NCBI RefSeq assembly: GCF_024649945.1
Contig: NZ_JANKMS010000013.1
Span: 1 to 64,000, forward strand
Length of the DNA stretch: 64,000 nt
Reading direction: 5' to 3'
Origin: Flavobacterium panacis
Lineage (GTDB): Bacteria > Bacteroidota > Bacteroidia > Flavobacteriales > Flavobacteriaceae
This document shows, piece after piece, positions 61,558 through 64,000 of the stretch; position 1 is the stretch's first letter, and each line of letters begins with the position of its first letter. The notes below the pieces were generated by a model, which made no database searches, had not been told where the DNA came from, and saw only the letters and a list, made by a program, of their open reading frames with translations. Position numbers and translations under genes: made by a program.

Positions 61558-62589
61558 TTACAACTTAGAAACAATTACGCTGGGCATAAATGCAGGATTA
61601 CTTGCGCCTGCACCTCCAGTATACCAATTTCTTGCTGTAGCAGCATTGCCTACAGATGACCTGATGCCTATTGTCAATACGTCATTTACTGCGCAGTCGG
61701 GTGCTAATAAAGTTACATTGAATGTGTAATAATATATTCCTGCGGTAGTGTAGTAATATTCAATTTCATCGACTTTTACTCCATTCTTAAAAAGGGCAAT
61801 ATAAGCGGAAGTAACGCCATTGGCATTTGGGCCATCACTGTTTCCCCACCATCTTAGTGTAGAGATATAAGTTCCTTTGGTAGTTATTTTCATCGGCTGG
61901 CTGGTCTGCAGTGTGGTAAAGTTGTTTGACACGTTTGAAAGAGTGCCAAAAGTCTGCGCAACAGTACTTCTGTAAACAGTTGTTAAATCTCCTGTTTTTT
62001 GCCAGCGAGCGAGACCGTTTGCATCTGACATTAAGGTTGCACCATCTTGCTGAGTGCCATCTTTAATTTGTAAAGCTCCTTTTGTAGTGCCGTTATTTAC
62101 AATTAATTTTGCTCCACTTCCTCCTGTGGGTACTGTTGTGGTTCCCACAAGGACATTACCATTTGTTGTTATTCGGGTGCGAACTGCATTGTTGGTGCGA
62201 ACTGCAAAATCATTTTCGTCTGACGTACCAATAGCATTAGTACCTGGAGTTGTTGCGGTATTACCACCAATTGCCCAAGAAGTACCAGCTATACGAATCC
62301 ATTTACTTCCGTTATTGTAATATTCACCAGGTGTTACCATATTGACTCCAGAGCCTGAAGTAGCAGTATTGTAAACATGCATTCCTGCTGTGTGTGCGGA
62401 TAGTGGTGTTGCAATGTTGGCTGCAGATAAGGCAACATTAGGCAATAATAAGCCTTTGGTGTTACTGCCATTGGTATTGTTTAAGTCGAGTGCTGCATCT
62501 TTGTTGGGGTTATTTGACGAAAACCCCACTTGTGCTTTTATGTTGTTTATGCTGTAAATTAAGAAACAGCTTAGTATATATTTTTTCAT
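61558..62589 (-). CDS. Secreted repeat-family protein, paralogue 1
   Basis: This 343-residue protein has a signal peptide ending NIKAQ (about 20). An N-terminal conserved segment follows (ALDLNNTNGSNTKGLLLPNVAL, in part) with HTAGMHVYNTAT and GEYYNNGSKWIRI. A middle DGTQQDGATLMSDANGLARWQKTG links to a C-terminal beta-sandwich beginning VYRSTVAQTFGTL, with RWWGNSDGPNANG and ending PSVIVSKL. The N-terminal words recur in Bacteroidota surface and fibre-like proteins. It shares nearly every block with the genes at 62624 and 63716. Confidence 0.68.
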   Translation of the reverse strand: MKKYILSCFLIYSINNIKAQVGFSSNNPNKDAALDLNNTNGSNTKGLLLPNVALSAANIATPLSAHTAGMHVYNTATSGSGVNMVTPGEYYNNGSKWIRIAGTSWAIGGNTATTPGTNAIGTSDENDFAVRTNNAVRTRITTNGNVLVGTTTVPTGGSGAKLIVNNGTTKGALQIKDGTQQDGATLMSDANGLARWQKTGDLTTVYRSTVAQTFGTLSNVSNNFTTLQTSQPMKITTKGTYISTLRWWGNSDGPNANGVTSAYIALFKNGVKVDEIEYYYTTAGIYYYTFNVTLLAPDCAVNDVLTIGIRSSVGNAATARNWYTGGAGASNPAFMPSVIVSKL

Positions 62590-62623
62590 GTCATTTAGTT
62601 TAGAGCAACATTATTGATGTTGT

Positions 62624-63658
62624 TTAAAGTTTTATCACCACAATACTTGGCATGTAACGAGGATCTGTGCCAGCAGGTCCTGTATACCATGTGGCGACTC
62701 CTGGAGTGGCTCCACCAATTGATGGACTAACACCAATTGTTAAAACATCGCCTGCGGAACAATTAACAGCTAAAAGATTAACAGTTAATGTGAAGTAAGA
62801 AGTCGCAGCACTAGGAAGATAATATTCTATACCATCAACTGCGACACCATTTTTATAAAGAGAAAAATATGCTGAAATTGTTTTGCTATCAGGATTTGGT
62901 CCATTTGATGTTCCCCACCATCGTATAGAAGTAATATAAGTTCCACCAGCGCCTAATTTAATAGGTTGACTGGTTTGGAGCTGAGTTGCTTTACTCCATG
63001 GAAAAGTTTGGGCAACTGTACTTCTATAAATACCGGTTCCTAAAGCGGTGTTTCCAGGCTGGAACCAAGTGCCAACTCCATTTGCATCAGATACCATTAC
63101 ACAACCGTCACATTGGCTGCCATCTTTTATTTGAACGGCTCCTGATGTAGTTCCGTTATCTATGGCAACTTTTGCATTGGTACCTCCTGTGGGTACTGTT
63201 GAGGTGTTTATTAGTATTTTACCTGCACTGTTAACTCTCATACGTTCTGTATTGTTTGTACGGACTACAAGATCAGTAGCATCAGTGGTTCCAGCAAAAT
63301 GGTTGGAGGGATTAGTCCCGCTATTGGTAGTGAGTTCCCAGCCATTATTTTGCAATTGCAACCATTTAGTGCCATCGTTATAATACTCTCCTGGAACTAC
63401 CGCTGTGTCGCCGGTTCCTGCAGTTGCTGTATTGTAAACATGCATGCCGGCGGTATGTATAGATAGTGGGAATGCATTATTCAACGCGGTTAAAGCAACT
63501 TTGGGTAAAAGTAATCCTTTTGTATTGGTGCCATCCGTTGTATTGAGATCCAATACTGCATTTTTATTTGAAGCATTGGTCGTCATTCCCGTTTGTGCCT
63601 GTATTTTTGTTAAAAATGCTATAGACGTAAGTAAGCCTATAAATATATATTTTTTCAT
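62624..63658 (-). CDS. Secreted repeat-family protein, paralogue 2
   Basis: This 344-residue protein has the same layout as paralogue 1: signal peptide ending KIQAQ, VLDLNTTDGTNTKGLLLPKV, HTAGMHVYNTAT, GEYYNDGTKWLQL, then IYRSTVAQTFPWS, RWWGTSNGPNPDS and PSIVVIKL. The middle differs: CDGCVMVSDANGVGTW has two Cys that paralogue 1 lacks. The upstream gap to the next paralogue (63659-63715) is short, so the genes may be co-transcribed. The function is unknown; surface exposure is inferred. Confidence 0.68.
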   Translation of the reverse strand: MKKYIFIGLLTSIAFLTKIQAQTGMTTNASNKNAVLDLNTTDGTNTKGLLLPKVALTALNNAFPLSIHTAGMHVYNTATAGTGDTAVVPGEYYNDGTKWLQLQNNGWELTTNSGTNPSNHFAGTTDATDLVVRTNNTERMRVNSAGKILINTSTVPTGGTNAKVAIDNGTTSGAVQIKDGSQCDGCVMVSDANGVGTWFQPGNTALGTGIYRSTVAQTFPWSKATQLQTSQPIKLGAGGTYITSIRWWGTSNGPNPDSKTISAYFSLYKNGVAVDGIEYYLPSAATSYFTLTVNLLAVNCSAGDVLTIGVSPSIGGATPGVATWYTGPAGTDPRYMPSIVVIKL

Positions 63659-63715
63659 TTTAAAGAATTTGTAAATTGTTTATTCAAGTACAAGAAAAAC
63701 GAATTCATTTTACTA

Positions 63716-64000
63716 TTATAATTTAACGACCATTACACTAGGCATCCAATTTGTTTTTGTGGTATCTACAGTTCCCGTATACCATTTTCCACCTATATTG
63801 GCCTTAACTGTAATAGTTAGTACATCATTTGCGAGACAGTTTGTAGCTACAAGATTTGTTGTGAAACAGATTCTGCCTACTGATAGTTTTGTTTCGTATT
63901 GTTGAAGAAAGTCTACTTGCACTCCGTTTTTATTCAGACCTATATCTGCTTCTACCTGAAATGCAGCGTTTGTTGTATCTGTGGCTCCCCACCATCTTAA
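63716..64000 (-). CDS. Secreted repeat-family protein, paralogue 3 (cut by window edge)
   Basis: The 94 codons plus stop seen here continue beyond the window edge. The visible part starts LRWWGATDTTNAAFQVEADIGL, the counterpart of the RWWG block of the two paralogues, and ends VLTITVKANIGGKWYTG..WMPSVMVVKL. It is clearly the C-terminal beta-sandwich of a third copy, more diverged than the first two. The start and signal peptide lie beyond position 64000. Confidence 0.65.
   Translation of the reverse strand, partial: LRWWGATDTTNAAFQVEADIGLNKNGVQVDFLQQYETKLSVGRICFTTNLVATNCLANDVLTITVKANIGGKWYTGTVDTTKTNWMPSVMVVKL

Overview
The window is AT-rich Bacteroidota DNA and almost certainly comes from a Flavobacterium-like member of the Flavobacteriaceae. 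Three things point there: the gliding genes gldB-gldC, -7 promoter elements of the form TAnnTTTG (one with a complete TTTG-N19-TAnnTTTG), and a Bacteroidota-type division cluster with a PASTA-tailed FtsI and a long FtsZ. No rRNA, CRISPR array, transposase or integrase gene was found.

Layout. 0-7.4 kb: two identical tRNA-Gly(TCC) genes, a PepE peptidase, four overlapping genes for secreted proteins, an M1 metallopeptidase, a TatA-like subunit and a PAP2 phosphatase. 7.4-16.7 kb: a nested palindrome, a PhyH-type oxygenase, an O-methyltransferase, a LEA-like lipoprotein, a YceI/outer-membrane-barrel cluster, RlmN, a lipoprotein and a polyprenyl synthase. 16.8-22.3 kb: a two-TM unknown, an ECF sigma / anti-sigma / barrel operon and DnaG. 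22.4-28.5 kb: a NarL-type regulator, NadE, GldB-GldC, EngB and a hydrolase. 28.7-44.9 kb: the dcw cluster mraZ-rsmH-ftsL-ftsI-murE-mraY-murD-ftsW-murG-murC-ftsQ-ftsA-ftsZ, all on the + strand and largely overlapping. 45.1-45.8 kb: a YqeY-like gene and tRNA-Arg(TCG).

From the tRNA-Arg gene to about 51.4 kb the DNA looks accessory. Degenerate copies of the tRNA 3' end plus flank recur at about 47.1, 50.1 and 51.3 kb. Between them lies a run of small minus-strand genes separated by about 130-bp imperfect inverted repeats with GCTAAC/GTTAGC-like ends. This resembles an integron cassette array without an integrase. A truncated gene sits within it, and one gene takes its last codons from a repeat arm. 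From 51.4 to 61.3 kb there are envelope proteins (PQQ-type beta-propeller, small membrane proteins, lipoprotein), a hydrolase, a TlpA-like thioredoxin, and Mpo1/DUF962, DUF2199 and TMEM143/DUF3754-type proteins. The window ends in three tandem paralogous secreted proteins, the last cut by the edge.

The regulatory DNA is informative. mraZ is preceded by five GTGGT boxes spaced at helical-turn multiples, which is a likely MraZ operator. The two yceI promoters each carry ATGAT-N4-ATCAT at exactly the same distance from the -7 element, which suggests control by a CRP/FNR-family activator. All family names come from reading the translations; no database search was run.
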